Shown: positions 1 through 12,845 of the stretch, piece by piece | Layout: each line of letters starts with the position of its first letter | Position numbering within the stretch: the stretch's first letter is position 1 | Assembly: GCA_032622095.1 (NCBI GenBank) | Contig: CP136066.1 | Span: forward strand, 62,650,609-62,714,608 | Length of the DNA: 64,000 nt | Direction of reading: 5' to 3' | Origin: Siphonodentalium dalli | Lineage: Eukaryota; Mollusca; Scaphopoda; Gadilida; Siphonodentaliidae | Position numbers and translations under genes: made by a program | Notes under the pieces: generated by a model | The model's database searches: none | Told to the model about the DNA's origin: nothing | The model's input: only the letters and a program-made list of their open reading frames with translations

Positions 1-427
1 TTTGTGAGCAAAGGAGAGATGATCTAACAGCATCCCTGTTAGAAAACCTTGTGCTGATAGCTATCGTATACAACACAATCTATAGCCTACAGCTGAATTG
101 CTACAACAGATATACACGCATAATCGATGACAGGCTTCAAATGACGGCGGCAAAGTATCAATTATAGGCAATCACAAACATATTTAGCTAAGATAGATTT
201 CAATTTACTACATGAATGTCCGTAAGCGACCTCGTCACTGAGCGCGCTCCAGCGCGGTCACTGCGCGGTTTATTCGATCTCCTACCGATTTATCACAATT
301 GTATAGACGGAGATTTTCCGCGTCACCCATAACTATAGCTCAATGTAGGCTGAAACACTCGATATCAATGTTCCCAATCTGTCAGACTTTACATACACAT
401 ATTGGGCCGAAATTTCTTCTCCATACA
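1..427. other. No gene seen
   Basis: AT-rich non-coding sequence. I see no coding frame or recognisable repeat here. Confidence 0.4.
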
Positions 428-662
428 CTGTGGCACAAGGGCTTGTAACGCGCTCCGCTATATGCCCCCCTACACTATAATTATGCGCCGTCTCTATATA
501 TATGCGCGCCTGCTTGACGTTATGGTATATTATACAGCAGATCGAGTGTCTTGTATACATACATGTATCATAACGTAAAGCAGGCGCGTAGGTAGGGACA
601 GTGTATAAGGGCAATGCAAAGAGGAAGGGAGCGCGTTACAAGCCCCTGTGATATGTGGCAGC
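428..662. repeat. Inverted repeat (foldback), about 235 bp
   Basis: Positions 441-455 (CTTGTAACGCGCTCC) are exactly complementary to 628-642. Further in, a GCGCCTGCTT-GACGTTATG segment near 509-528 pairs with one near 570-590 with a single change. The nested pairing suggests a decayed palindromic MITE. I see no clear target duplication. Confidence 0.6.
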
Positions 663-779
663 CAGTGACATCGGTGGATAATTAGATAATGTAACTGTGC
701 GATCCAATGTTGACCTCGCCATTAGCAACTTCAAAGTTCAAACTCAAATTCTGTATAACATTTCAATCAAAACTCCAAT

Positions 780-1345
780 CTCTACCAGAGCGCACCAGTC
801 ATGCTTCATTTTTGACTCTGTAACCGGCTGGGTACTAGTCCGTGTTTCTATATTTAGCATGGGATTTTCCAGCAAAAATGGTGAAAACCCGATCGCTCCA
901 AAGTCAAATTTTCTGTGCTTTGAGAACAATTCCCACATCAAAACATAATGACAGAATGGAAATTCAGAGTGGTAATTTTGTTGACGATTTTCGCAAGCTA
1001 CTCGTCAAAATTGCACCAAATTAGAACTGTTTGACTTGCCGTTCGAGTTGTGACAATGTCGTATACGTGCGTTTATACATTTGTGTTGATAAAATAATCG
1101 GAGAACCGAATCACACCGTTTCGAAATATAGTTCTTCGGTTTTAGTGGGAATTTTCAAACATAAAGTCCAAAATATATAAATTTTTGTTTCGATATTGTG
1201 TGTGCTTAACACGGGCAGCATGTTGCTCTGTTCGCTTAGTAAATATTTTAATATCGCGGAAGTCCACCAAATGTGTGTGAAATGTCGCCGGTAGCAGCGG
1301 TCTTACCGAGTCATCAAGGGAGGTAATCCCTGCATGGAGTTTGTC
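780..1345 (-). mobile_element. Family L element, partial copy
   Basis: Reverse-oriented relative of the sequences at 63265-63840 and 43385-44427. Shared blocks include a CTACCAGAGCGCACCAGTCA end, the ATATTTAGCGYGGG block, the AACCGAATCACACCGTTTCG block and the GGAAGTCCACCAAATGTG block in the same order. The better preserved copy at 62.9-63.9 kb has terminal inverted repeats, so this is a fragment of a non-autonomous DNA transposon. The frames on either strand here are short and do not match between copies. Confidence 0.75.
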
Positions 1346-2199
1346 AAAACTCAATCAACTTAACAAGATACCAGGCTGTAATATTTTATTCGGATTTACT
1401 ATTCCGCATACACATGCATGTCATCACCTAACCACGGCACATGACCATCGCGCCCACAGCAGGCAGCCAGTGTTAGACACCAGTCTATTTAAACAAAAAC
1501 GTTGAGTCAGCGGAGTTGCAACTGACAAAACACTTCAATAAAAAAGTTTTAATTAAGAAAATACACATGCCGGCAGCGGTCAGGCATAGCCTATAACGAG
1601 GGGACTGAACTCTGTTTTGCAGCTTGCAATCTCTGTCGAAGGTAATATCATATTTTCAGCATATTTTATTTTTTCGGTGTGATTCCTGTATGTATTTATC
1701 ACATTTAACTGGAATTGCTCATTTTTGAAGTAAAATGGTTTTAAGCACACCACCAGGTAGGGATCCCCTAAATCAAGTGACTTTGATTTAAAGCACAATT
1801 TAGACTTTTAAGTATATTTCAATGGCAGAAATTCGCGGCTATTCCTCCGCCAAAATAACTCAGTGAAAATGTGTTGACAAAGCATAGTGGCTGAAATGAC
1901 ATTCAACCCATCCGAGCAAATAATTACATTACATTACAGTACAATAGAGTGTATTATATATGTCCCTACTCTACCAACTAATTACATTATTACTAACTAC
2001 AGTGTATATGTCCATACTCTACTAAACAATTAACTTAGTACTAAATACAGAGTATGTAAATATTGATCTCCTTAAAGCCCTCTAGTTCTGAGTACCTTTA
2101 ACCTGCATGTTCAAAACTAAAACTCACTGCCGAGCAGTACCCTTAGGAAATGTTCAGATAATAAGTTCAACATACGACCATATCGTTTTTATGTTTACC
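1346..2199. other. Non-coding; diverged dispersed repeats
   Basis: No gene seen. Around 1655-1790 a stretch (GTGATTCCTGTATGT...CACCACCAGG) resembles 6115-6220 and 7085-7190. Around 1930-2055 two similar short units carry the words ATATGTCC and TACTCTAC. Around 2150-2190 a block with TGTTCAGATAATAAGTTCAA matches the interior of the element at 55415-56048. Confidence 0.45.
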
Positions 2200-2420
2200 C
2201 ATACCATAGTATGGTAAACATAATGTCGATGTCCGGATTGACCACTCGTCGTTCGTCCGTCCGTCCGTCCGTCCGTCCGTCTGTCTGTCCGTAAACACTT
2301 TACGTATGGTGCGATAACTCAAATATTTTCTATCTGATCGGAACCAAATTTTGTATATGAATTTCTCAGCACAGATCGAGTTCGAATATGGGTTTGATCC
2401 GACTATTTTAAACTGAGTTA
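2200..2420. repeat. (GTCC)n microsatellite with dispersed-repeat flank
   Basis: A run of about ten CGTC/TGTC tetramers spans about 2246-2290. It is followed by a block beginning ACACTTTACGTATGGTGCGATAACTC that reads like the downstream part of a dispersed invertebrate repeat. A comparable GACG-rich tract ends another repeat near 61857-61890. Confidence 0.6.
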
Positions 2421-3417
2421 TGGCCCTGTTTCGAAAAAATATTCACTCTTAAAAAAATAAATAAATAACTAAATAAATAAATAAAAAAAAGTATATATAA
2501 TAAAATATTTTTGTTTAAATAATAATTTTTTTGTTTTATTTTTTAAAATCAGCAAAATTTGAAAAACTAACACCATTATAACTCTGCCAAGGGTACCCCG
2601 AGTCACCACACCAAATTTGGTTTAAATCGGTCCAAAATCTTGTGTTATGGACTGGTAAATTTCTTCGGAGCGACATTAAACCCAATTAACAATATCATCC
2701 CATGCCTTTGGTCTACTTAGCTATTGATAAGGCTATATTATTTTCTGATGCCTCTTATGCCAATGTGCAGATACAGAAAGCTATGGTATCTAATTTTATA
2801 AAAAGTTTTAACAATACACATCACATGATATTAACAGGAGACTAGAACATCTGTGCTGCATTGCACAGCTGAGTATATCGCTCTAAAGATGGTCTGAGGT
2901 CATTATAAATGTTATTGGTTTAACAGAGATGCCAGCCTTCAACATAAACAATGCCTGTGATTTGTTGACAGCTGCTATATAATTGATATTAATGGGTCGG
3001 CAGTGAGGTGTCTTATCTTGATGGCTGTTGTTGGTAGAATTTGATACATTATCATTGTAAACTTAAATTGGACTCTCTGAACCCAAGTATTCCATGTCCA
3101 GGTCACCTTTCTGACATTTAACCCAAGGCTGTGGTGGTGTAGCATTACATATCCTGTATCAATGCATTCTCTTATATAAATGCGAGTGACCCATAAATTC
3201 CAATAATTTGTGTTATGTATATTTGTCTATAATAGTACATAACAGTATACTCTATAATTGAACATCAAAACTCTCATTTGTGATTCCGATCATAGTAATT
3301 TACTATCGCCAAGGGATGGGTTAACATCTGTCGATCGTGATCGGCCTCTCGTTAATTTTATTATCTGATAATTTCCCTCGAATAAACAGGACTCGTTCTG
3401 AACTCGTATTCCCGGTA
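2421..3417. other. No gene seen; AT-rich
   Basis: Contains an A/T-only low-complexity stretch at about 2447-2550. No supported feature otherwise. Confidence 0.4.
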
Positions 3418-5250
3418 CAGTACCAGTCAGAAGAAGTGGTACATTGAGGCGCGCCTTTATTGCGATATTGAGCGCGCTTAATTTCGAAAAAGGCGCGATT
3501 ATAGCGCAATACCAAAAATCTGTCGCGCTTATCATTGCGATATTGAGCGCACAGTATTACGATATTAAGCGCGCATTGTCGCAATATTGAGCGCGACAAC
3601 ATTGCATACAGACCAAATAGTGTTATATGTATATTAGATAAATACTCTGCATATATAGTTCCTTAACTTTCCCGTCTCCTGTAATATTGCCTGGTCATTC
3701 AGAATCCTGAAACAATGAAGATTTAAAATTAATTAATTAAACTTTAGTGAAAATATCTGAAAAGCAAACAGCAACTTAAATCATTCGTATATATAGCGGT
3801 CATATTATAAACCGTTTAATACGGATACTTGTTGATATTCTGACTTGTGTTGACAGCGAACTTTGTAATATTGAAAAACTAATGCAGGGACCATTGAATT
3901 GATTAATACACGGGCAATTTTCATCATTGTAAGAGACGCAAATCAAAATCGCTCACCAAAGTCACTTAAATCATGCAATCGCGAGCTTGGACATTCACCA
4001 ACCCGTACGTGCAAGACAGATACATACTGATTTTAGAATAAAGGGTTTGAAACTTATGTGCCGCTTTAAATTTTGTTTTACCACTGGTGAGACTAGCCCC
4101 CAAAACGGATTCTATATTCTTGCAACTCAAAAAGATACACGTGTAACTTAGAGAGTTTGAGATTTAGATAGTGTCACCCTATCCATTTCAGATGACATGC
4201 ACATATACACTATATCATAGTCCTTTTCATTTCGATATAGATCGATTATATCTGCATTACTTCTTGCTAATACCATAGATATAAACTTACCTCAATTTCA
4301 CGATACCACAAAATCCAAAGAAGACTGTTATTCTATGAAGAATTGATTGAACATTGAGTTATAGACATCACAGACAATAGATACAGTAAACATACACAAT
4401 GCAGAGTGTGATTTAAATGAAGCCAAACTTAACTGGCTTTCCATGCGTGGTAACTTAGCACATATGTTATTCCATCCAAAAGTCACCGAATTCTACCATA
4501 TCAATGGTATTGTATTACACCCAGCAGACTATTGATAGACAAATCACAGAATGATACATGTCGGGAAGTCGCTCTGGCGTGGTCACAAACGGTGGTGTTT
4601 AAGACATACATCAATATATAAACGCTGGCGTTTTATACCATACGCAACAAGTGCAATTAGCCATAAATATTTGTTTAAGAACATTTATTACCACATATAT
4701 TTATTTTAAAGTTAATTTGTAGTTGAATTATTACATTGGACAATTGTATTCAGATTTTAAATTACAGTGCTGCACTGTCGAAGATAGTAATGCAACTGTT
4801 TAAAACATGTCGAGTGTTTTATTATAAACACTTGCGATTTCATATGTTACAAATAAACACATGATCCGTATATTTATAAACACTACCAATTTTAATAAAA
4901 CACGTGACACGTTTATATATCTTCAAATTTTTTGCAGTGTATAGTGCACATAGAGTGTACATATAGCATTTACAACTATAATTATATACAAATCTACAAC
5001 ATTGTCTCTATTCATGCCAAACAATATAGAAGAAGCAATAATTTGCTTTAAATGTCACAACTGTGAGCGCAAGATGTCGCAATATTAAGCGCGCGATATC
5101 GCAATATTCAGCGCGAAATATTTGGATATTAAGCGCAAAATATTGCACTAATATCGAAAGCGACGCGCTTATAAGCGTTTCCACTTGCAATATTATTGCG
5201 ATATTGGTCGCGAAAATAGCGCGCTTAATATACCACTTCTTTTGTATCTG
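3418..5250 (-). mobile_element. Family K (GCGC/AATATCGCAATATT) element, interrupted
   Basis: The first part (3418-3655) is the reverse complement of the right half of the intact elements at 52351-52876 and 56084-56612. The second part (about 4936-5250) is the reverse complement of their left half. It begins with the terminal CAGTACCAGTCAGAAGAAG. Both halves carry alternating GCGC and AATATCGCAATA words. About 1.28 kb of unrelated DNA separates them. The far end (near 5243-5250) has lost the canonical terminal sequence. Confidence 0.8.
3656..4935. other. Insertion splitting a family K element
   Basis: By alignment with the intact family K copies, this stretch is absent from the element and was inserted later. 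TATAG occurs at both junctions and may be a short target duplication. I see no coding frame, no terminal inverted repeats and no match elsewhere in the window. Confidence 0.45.
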
Positions 5251-5339
5251 TCTTTTTTGTATTTTCTGGAAAATCACTCCGGATGAATAACAAACATTCC
5301 AATGGATACGTGTATAAGTGAGTGAGACAATCCATTTTA

Positions 5340-7275
5340 AAGTATAGAAATGGTTAATTGAAAGTCCTAATGAAGTGACAAAGTCGATGAACCATCGCTC
5401 AATTGCAATACGCAGGACGACCATCCACATATCTAAGCAACAAACGGCACTAGTACTAACCACAGTATATTACGTGTCCCTACTCTGTCGATGCTTACAA
5501 GCTTGGGAATAGTATGTCTGCTATTTGTAGAATGAAGTCCACAGAGGGTGAGTTTAGTGATGTTATCTGCACAGCGGCCCATGTGGACCCCATTCTGATT
5601 GGGCCTCATCTTCTGGGAAGTGTGTATAGTCTCAAATTAACATTGTTTTTAGTTACTTTTTCCCCGTCTCTTCAATTTCTATAGCCCCTAATTTGCAAAA
5701 GCATAATCAAGGTGACTAATGTGTGAACATCACCAATCTCAACTTGGGAACTTCAATAAAGATCGTATATCTCCCATACCAGTTGATGCCTAAGCAGAAT
5801 GAGGTCCCCGGATGGTGAACTTGGTGACGCTAGCCCTCTGTTGACATCATTCTGCAAATGACAGACACACTATTTGCAGCCTTGGTTGCTTAGGTACATG
5901 TACTTAACCATCCAGGGTTCTTTGATCCTTTAATTGAACGTCGTTCCGTTACCACAGACAGCCAGACCTAGAAAACATGAAGCGATGATAGATCTACCGC
6001 CAGTGGGCCGCTTTGTATAATTGATATCAGTACTGGATTTGGGAATACGGTTGTAATAGCAATCATCCACAAAGACCTTATGCATAATTCACAAATGTTC
6101 AGAATATTTTATTTTTCAAATAGAGGTCTGGTATGATTCATGTTTGTTTTCATCACATTCAACTCGAATAAAGCAAGAATATATATTTAACATCCGAAAC
6201 TTACCAGCAGACAGAGACGTGGCGACAGGGTGTTTCACTTTGGTAAGAACTGTCAATAGTTGGAAATTTCATTCCGGACACAATATTAATTGGAAATTTT
6301 ACACCGTGTTATACGTTTAAAGTTATATGAAACAGCCCGGTATGGTGATACAAATATTATATCCAAATGGACAACAAACACCACCATTCTTATATATTAT
6401 GGAGTGGTACGGTCGATTTGCTTCAGAGTTTCGGCAATGTTAGTAGAATGCTACATTCCTCCAATTGACATAGCGCCTGGATACTAACTGATCAGTTTTA
6501 CGCACTAGAACAAGTACATAATATGTCTTTAATTTGTTCTCACGTTTGATTTTCCAACAAGTAATTGGTGGGGAATATGTTATTTTAAGACCAAAAGCAG
6601 CTTATTTTTCTATGTTTGGTAAACAATTATGGTATGAAATGGCTATCAGTTGGATAGTTTCCAACCTTTGGGGGGAGGGGGTGTCAGATTGAAAATTTCC
6701 AAAAGTTGGAAAGTTTGAGGTACCTGTTGGAAAATTTCAACCCAAGGGGGATGCAAATAATATTTTGAAAACATGGTGATCCTCTAGCGACGCATCCGAC
6801 CTGTAAATTGTTAGAATTACATGCGCACCTATTGACTTTTACTATCTAAATAAACGACGGGTCACAGTAGTAAAATTCACATGACTCAATAAGTTCTGGA
6901 ACCCTTTAATTGAAAGTCGTAATGAAGCGACAAAGTCCATAAAACATTGTTCCGTCACAACAGACAGCCCAATCGGGAAAGCACGAAGCGCCGCTAAATC
7001 TACCGAGAATGGGCGACTTTTCACAAATACCATAAATTGACTTTGTTTCAATCACAAATGTTCAGCATATTTTTATGTTCAAATAGAGGTTTGGAGTGAT
7101 TCCTGTGTGTATTCATCACTTACAACTCGAATTGCGCATTTTTAAATCAAGAATATTTTTAACACCCGAAGCATACCACCAGACACGTGACTGAATTAAA
7201 GCACATTAAACACCCAACCTGGAATTCTCAAAGCGCTGGTAAATCTAGCGAGAATGAACAGCTTTGTGTAATTGA
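5340..7275. repeat. Diverged dispersed direct repeats
   Basis: The same block order recurs with strong divergence: TTTAATTGAA-CGTC at 5355, 5932 and 6905; an AAATCTACCG-like block at 5990, 7000 and 7230; CAAATGTTCAG plus TCAAATAGAGGT at 6092 and 7058. Together they look like three or more decayed copies of one repeat about 300-400 bp long. The open frames on both strands are short and not conserved among the copies, so I do not call genes. Confidence 0.5.
6310..6525 (+). repeat. Repeat copy 1 (partner at 8365-8735)
   Basis: Shares GTTATATGAAAC, ATCCAAATGGACAACAA, a GAGTGGTAC-GTCGATTTGCTT block and GCTACATTCCTCCAATT with 8365-8735, in the same order and orientation. The second copy carries about 125 bp of extra sequence (about 8485-8610) in its middle. 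The 65-codon frame over copy 1 is not kept in copy 2. Confidence 0.7.
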
Positions 7276-7628
7276 TATCAGGGAACTGTTGTGGGTCGCA
7301 TTCTCTTCTACAAATGTCAATTAGACGAAGTATAATGTCGCAAAAATTGAGACTGAGTTGCCGGACTGACGCGGGATGGACATCTCACATGCCTATATGC
7401 CACAGACGTCGTACACTCTGTCTTAATCTAGCTCGTTATGTCTACGATCGTATCTTGAAAAATCCTGTCACGTCACCACGAGACGCAATCAGTCATACCA
7501 CTCGAGACATGACATACCCATTGGACCAATGCGCCGGCTCTTTAAATAATCGCCAAATGTCCTCTTTCGTGAACTGGTCCCTGGGGTATAGTTCTAACCA
7601 GCTTTACGGACTGTCCACCATTGTGTAA
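7272..7628 (+). other. Unassigned 118-codon open frame, probably not a gene
   Basis: The frame is rich in Arg, Ser and Cys and has no recognisable domain, signal peptide or membrane segment. It begins inside a diverged dispersed repeat. I find no second copy in which to test coding conservation. Listed so that it can be checked; I think chance is more likely than a gene. Confidence 0.2.
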
Positions 7629-7800
7629 CCCCGGACAGAATGCTGACTTGTACTACATGTATAATAGCGGAGATACTGTCGCAGAAAGTGTCAGGTTACC
7701 ACAAATCGGGCGGCTGGTTCTATTGGAGCAGTGACCAGTCTATTGTGCGAAATACGACAACATCTGTCGAAATTTCCACGTCATGGAAGTAAATCACATT

Positions 7801-8252
7801 TTAAAGGTACTCAATCCGAATTAATGCTCGCAAATTACTGTTTCCTTGGCTTCGGGGGTAAAACATATTTGATTCGAGTTGAGGAAACCACCCATCAAAG
7901 CTCAGAGTGATCAGATATCGATGTTTGAAATTTATTATTTTAATTTCAAGTGGCCCAGTAGACTGTCAATGAGAAGAATTTATTTGACCAAATTGCGGAT
8001 AAAGATGGATAACTCTAAAATCAAGTGGCTTTTCTGTATCAGATATTTGACAAACCGACACAATTTCGTTGAACAAAATGTTGATACATAACAGGTTTTG
8101 GACAATTTTATACTATAGTTGATTGTGGTAAGCATTATGTTTGGGCAATTAATCGATTCTGATAACTGAAGCGGCATTTCAAAAAATGTTGTTGTTTTTG
8201 TTGTTTGAATATGATGATATGGGGACAATCGAATCGGATTGAGTACCTTTAA
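7801..8252. mobile_element. Family G TIR element (MITE), full length
   Basis: Ends are TTAAAGGTACTCAATCCGAA and its near-perfect reverse complement (CGGATTGAGTACCTTTAA) about 450 bp apart. A diverged partial copy lies inverted at 34350-34650. TTAA at both ends would fit a TTAA-type target duplication, but the termini lack the CCC start typical of piggyBac. The interior frames are not conserved between copies, so it is non-autonomous. Confidence 0.75.
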
Positions 8253-8364
8253 TAACACATGGTTGTCTCCAAGTTGATATAGTTGCTATCTAGCTGTCGT
8301 CTGCTATTGTTTCTGCGATTATCATGTATGTTTATTTTTTCGAACGCATTCAATGACTTGTTAA

Positions 8365-8735
8365 AGTGATATGAAACACTTCGGTATGGTGGTCAAATAT
8401 AAATGGAGAATAATCTTGTTCAAAGTAGTAATTTTGACAAATATTATATCCAAATGGACAACAAGCACAGTCATTCTTATATATTAATTAAATGCAGTGC
8501 CTCTCGACGACGAAATCGTTTTCGTTAGTTTATCGCCGATAAATGCGTCCCGGATCGAGTAGTAAATATTTACAATTGAGCGTAGTTCAGACGACGTTTT
8601 CTATTGAGTGGTACTGTCGATTTGCTTAAGATTTTCGCAATGTTAGTAGAATGCTACATTCCTCCAATTAACATAGCGCCTGGATACTAACTGATTAGTT
8701 TTACGCACCAGACAGAACGAGTACATAATAGTTCT
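8365..8735 (+). repeat. Repeat copy 2 (partner at 6310-6525), with internal insertion
   Basis: Collinear with the earlier copy except for about 125 bp near 8485-8610 that is absent from it. The added piece contains CGACGAAATCG and CAGACGACGTTTTC. Origin of the added piece is unknown. Confidence 0.65.
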
Positions 8736-9599
8736 TAAATAGACTGTTTCTTGGTCCAAAACTGCAAACATCTCTAAACGTTGTAACCTTAGTCCCACCC
8801 CGGCGATAATGTTTCTGAGTACGTCAATGCTAGTTCACAATACAAGTGCTTACGGTCACAAAAAATAAGCTAAATGTCGTGTATGCTGATCCCTGGATCC
8901 GTTCTACTCGTGAATAAATGATCAGTTATAAGTTAATTCGCATATCTATAACCGATTACGTTAGTTCCAGGCAGTCATATAGTGACTGTTGGGTTTTTAT
9001 TAAGTGACAAGCTCAAACACTCAAACTTACAAACTGTCGATGGAATCGCCCAAAGATGCTTACAGTAGCTCATCGTGTGCAGACTCACGATTGATTATAC
9101 GACTCTTGAGTCTGTGATGGTGTAAATGGCATTCCGCTAGTGGACACGGATCTCGAAGTTCTGGTGCAAATGTAAATACCCGCGCCACAGTCGTGAAATA
9201 TTTACAAACAGATGTTCCCTATTTATGATAAACAACACAAGTCATAGATAAGTTTCATGTTTTATTGTGAATATATCTTGAAACTAGAATGCACTCACTG
9301 GAGCTGCCTATACTTGCGCCCATCACACATTTGGCATGTTGTGTGGTGTCTTGCCAACAACAGTTTGAACCACGGGTGCTGGCCCCTCGTTTGAGAGATC
9401 GATAACAAAAATCTAGATATCAAATCTCTGTTCATCCATCGCTGAAATAGTTGTGTGTACGGACATAATATCCCTGTTATGATGATATGGACCCCAGTTG
9501 GCTGCATATTAGGAACGATAACTCTATCCGATCTAATTACAGGTGATTCATATTGGTAGTGTTTTTTACCTGTTAACCAACTATCAGATTTAGGCCACT
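8736..9599. other. No gene seen
   Basis: Non-coding sequence without recognisable repeats or RNA genes. The only frame above 60 codons has no recognisable content. Confidence 0.4.
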
Positions 9600-9940
9600 C
9601 CGATGCATGGTGTATTATCTACATGTATATTACGTGAGGACCTTGATGTGGATAGCTTCAGTCTTGAATGTTAAAGTGACACACTGCGCTCGCTGAACGA
9701 AGTCTCTCCATGTGAACGATGTATTATCTACATGTATATCAGTGATGACCTCGATGAACGATGGGCAGCTTCCGCCATGAATATTAAAGGGACAAAATGC
9801 ACTCAGTATTTGAATATTAAAGGGACAATAGGCTCTCACGGGGGATGATTGTTAAAGTGACACAAGGCACTCACTATGGATGAATGTTAAAGTGACACTA
9901 GGCACTCACTGTGGGATAATGTTAAAGTGACATTCGCATT
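9600..9940 (+). repeat. Irregular tandem repeats with GTTAAAGTGACA motif
   Basis: The words TGTTAAAGTGACA or ATATTAAAGGGACA recur at roughly 40-60 bp intervals, each followed by an AGGCACTCAC-like block (for example near 9670, 9785, 9820, 9850, 9888, 9920). A second word, TGTATTATCTACATGTATAT, occurs twice, near 9610 and 9719. It is a decaying minisatellite. Confidence 0.65.
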
Positions 9941-10044
9941 GAAAACTTAAAAAAATTCAAACGCGTTGACGTGCGCGTTACTAGGACTGACCCGCAGTTT
10001 ATAAGGGTATACGTCTTGGATGGTAATTTGGCGCCTATAAAAAT

Positions 10045-10150
10045 TACTAAGTTTTTTGAAATTTGTGAAGTTTTTGAAATTTTTGAAATTTTTGAAGTTT
10101 TTGAAATTTTTGAAGTTTTTGAAGTTTTTGAATTTTTTGAAGTTTTTCAA
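10045..10150 (+). repeat. ~10-bp minisatellite (TTTTTGAAAT / TTTTTGAAGT)
   Basis: About ten units of TTTTTGAARTN. The top strand is rich in T and G, the bottom in A and C. The frames across it encode only Phe/Glu or Lys/Asn repeats and are not genes. Confidence 0.85.
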
Positions 10151-11169
10151 TATTGTTCATTTATGAACGATTTATTACCAAAAATAAAAACCAGATAACA
10201 ATGCAAATTAAATATATATGTGGATTTAAATTACAATCGATGCAACCATTTCATATTAGCGCATGTTCAGTCTTTACATTTTGTACTTCCGGTATGATAT
10301 AACATATTCCCGGAAGGACAGACAAAGATCCGGACCGAAAACATTACTTGCGTCCAGCATGGACTGGCGCAAGTAATAACTCTACATTTAGACGTTGTGG
10401 AAAGCGCTCAGATGACAATGTATGCATCCAACTACTTCAGGATTGCTTTATTATTCAGATCTGATTGTGGTATTTGAGCTACTGTCAAGTTACGAGTTAC
10501 AAGCTATAATAGCGGAACCTCTCTGCTATCAGACAGCCATAAGATATTTAGAAACTCATCTAATAAGTATACGATAGCATAGTGTGTTTTCAGATGTGTG
10601 TTATTTCAATTAGTTACAAGTATGAATTTTCGCGCGGCTCTCTCAAAACACAATATGTGAGTGTTGTATGCATCTTATTCCGACCGCCATCAGCATTTGT
10701 GGGCAATTGTATGTCAGTTTTGAAACAAACCAACCTACATTGTTTGCCATATCAAAGCGTAATTCCCGTAATGCATGAATACGCTGTTATAGTTAAAGAA
10801 TATATGGAACATTGACGATGATTTGTCACCAATAAACAAAATATAGTTCTTGATTTGATAATTATCCATCTTCAGAAATCAGAACTGTAAAGTTTTCTCA
10901 GTCAGATGTCAATATTCACACATAAGAGCAAAGACTTGCACATCAATTATAGTTTATAACCCACAATATATCAATTAACCACAGCACACGAAAATAGTGT
11001 CAAATTTTCAGCAGAGAAAGCCGTCTAAAACCACCCACAAAAATGGAAGATATATTGCTAATATACTTTTAATCATGTTTTATGTGGTGTAGCTATGAAA
11101 TTTCACTGATATCAATTTGTTATTTCATGCAAACCACTCGAAACTTTCACCCAATTCGAGTCGATTTTT
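10151..11169. other. No gene seen
   Basis: Contains a small imperfect hairpin near 10347-10379 (TTACTTGCG paired with CGCAAGTAA around a CCAG/CTGG core). The 77-codon frame at 10582-10815 has no recognisable domain. Nothing else is supported. Confidence 0.4.
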
Positions 11170-12845
11170 TTTATACGGCGCAAAGATACCAACGTCACGA
11201 GGTGAAATGTCACGATGCACATAGTTTATTGAAAAATAATACACACTAGCAGGTGGACCAGACTTCGTCCGGGCTGTTTCCCCTCTGCTTTTCGGCGAAT
11301 TGCGCGATTTGACCTTGAATTGTCCATTTTGAAGGTCAAGGTCAGGTGGGGTAACGATTTGACCCGTCCAAAACAATGCCCGGACAAAAGTACCCGACAA
11401 AAGTACCCGTCGGCATCCGTCTGATTTTACCAGATTTGACCTTGAATTGACCCTTTTGAAGGTCAATGTTAGGTCGTGATTACGTTTGACCCGTCCAAAA
11501 CAATCCCCGGAAATAAATACCCTTAGGTATCAAATTTCGTCAAAATCTGTCGAGCAGTTTTCCAGACCATAGCTAACACACACACATACAGGCAGAAGTC
11601 CCAAAATATAACTGATGTGCCCGACTTCGGCTGGGCTATTTAGGGATTTCTTTGTGATCACCTCCGTCTGGGCAGAATATACAGCGTCTGGACAAATTAT
11701 TGTTCGATCGGTCCAGAAACATGCGTATATGAGCGTATATGAGCGAGGTCAATGTCAAGACCAAGGGTCATGGACGCGGCCGCACCTGAAATTGGACCCG
11801 CCCATATTGTTCCCGGGGTCAAAGTAAGCCTACATACCAAATTTGAGTCGGATCGGTAGTTCCTAGGACATATATGACACAACAACCCATTCTGCCTATT
11901 TAATCGAGATAATTGCATTCCGCGTTTCGTTTTGCATCCGTATTTTACGCTTGGGTAGCCGTTTAGCAGCTTCGATTGTAATAAAGAGCGTTAATCCTTA
12001 ACACCTCCGAATATGGTCAATATAAAGATCGTTGATGCCTTAACCCCACGAGGTGGCGTTTGCGGTGATTTTGATGATTGGGAGTGGAGAATCGGTGCTC
12101 AGAGCTTGTCCAAAACGCGACGTCGACGATCCCCGTGGGTTTTTACACTTATATACGAATTTTTTTCTCGATCGGTCAACCCGTTTTCGATTCTATAAAG
12201 GACATACAGACAGACAGAGGTCTTCAAACAATATATGAGACGAGCCGATGAGCCCGACGTTGTCCGGGCTATTCAAAAAAAATGCTCCACCCGTTTCTGA
12301 GATCTGGTCTGCGCATGCGCGAAGCTGGCGTCGCACGGGCTCGGCGACCCGATAAAATTCGTTTCCTGGGCAAGATACATTCACATAGCCAATTTAAAGT
12401 CGATAGCTCCACCCGTTTCCGAGATCTCGTCTGCGCATGGGCTGCACGGGCGTCGCACGGGCTCGCCAATACGACAACGACGTCGGGCGGAAAAACTGAC
12501 CCGATGAAATCCCCCCTTCCCTTCCTATGAAAGACAGCACAACACGCATTTTTTGTGTTTCATGAATTAATTCATGGTACCCGTCCCTCAAAGACTGACC
12601 CGATGAAAAATATGGTCAATATAAACATCGTTGATACCTTAACCCCCGAAGTGGCGTTTGCGGCGATTTTGATGATTGGGAGTGGAGAATCGGTCCTCAG
12701 AGCTTGTCCAAAATGCGACGTCGACGATCCCCGTGGGTTTTTACACTTATATACGAAATTTGGTCTCGATCTGTGCAGCCGTTTTCGATTATATGAAGGA
12801 CATACAGACAGACAGAGGTCTTCAAAATATATATGAGATGTGGGA
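11170..12845. repeat. Cluster of related repeat units
   Basis: The phrase GCCCGAC-GT-GTCCGGGCTATT or a close variant recurs near 11255, 11619 and 12248, apparently marking unit ends. A block with TTTGACCTTGAATTG and AAGGTCAA occurs twice (about 11307-11340 and 11434-11468). About 230 bp at 12010-12240 is duplicated at 12608-12838 with few changes, ending in CATACAGACAGACAGAGG. A GCTCCACCCGTTTC-GAGATC block appears at 12282 and 12406. The small frames are translations of these repeats and appear in different frames in the two copies. Confidence 0.75.

Noticed and set aside
5008-5463. 151-codon minus-strand frame
   Set aside because: Most of it is translated family K repeat (GCGC/AATATT words); the same sequence gives different frames in the other copies.
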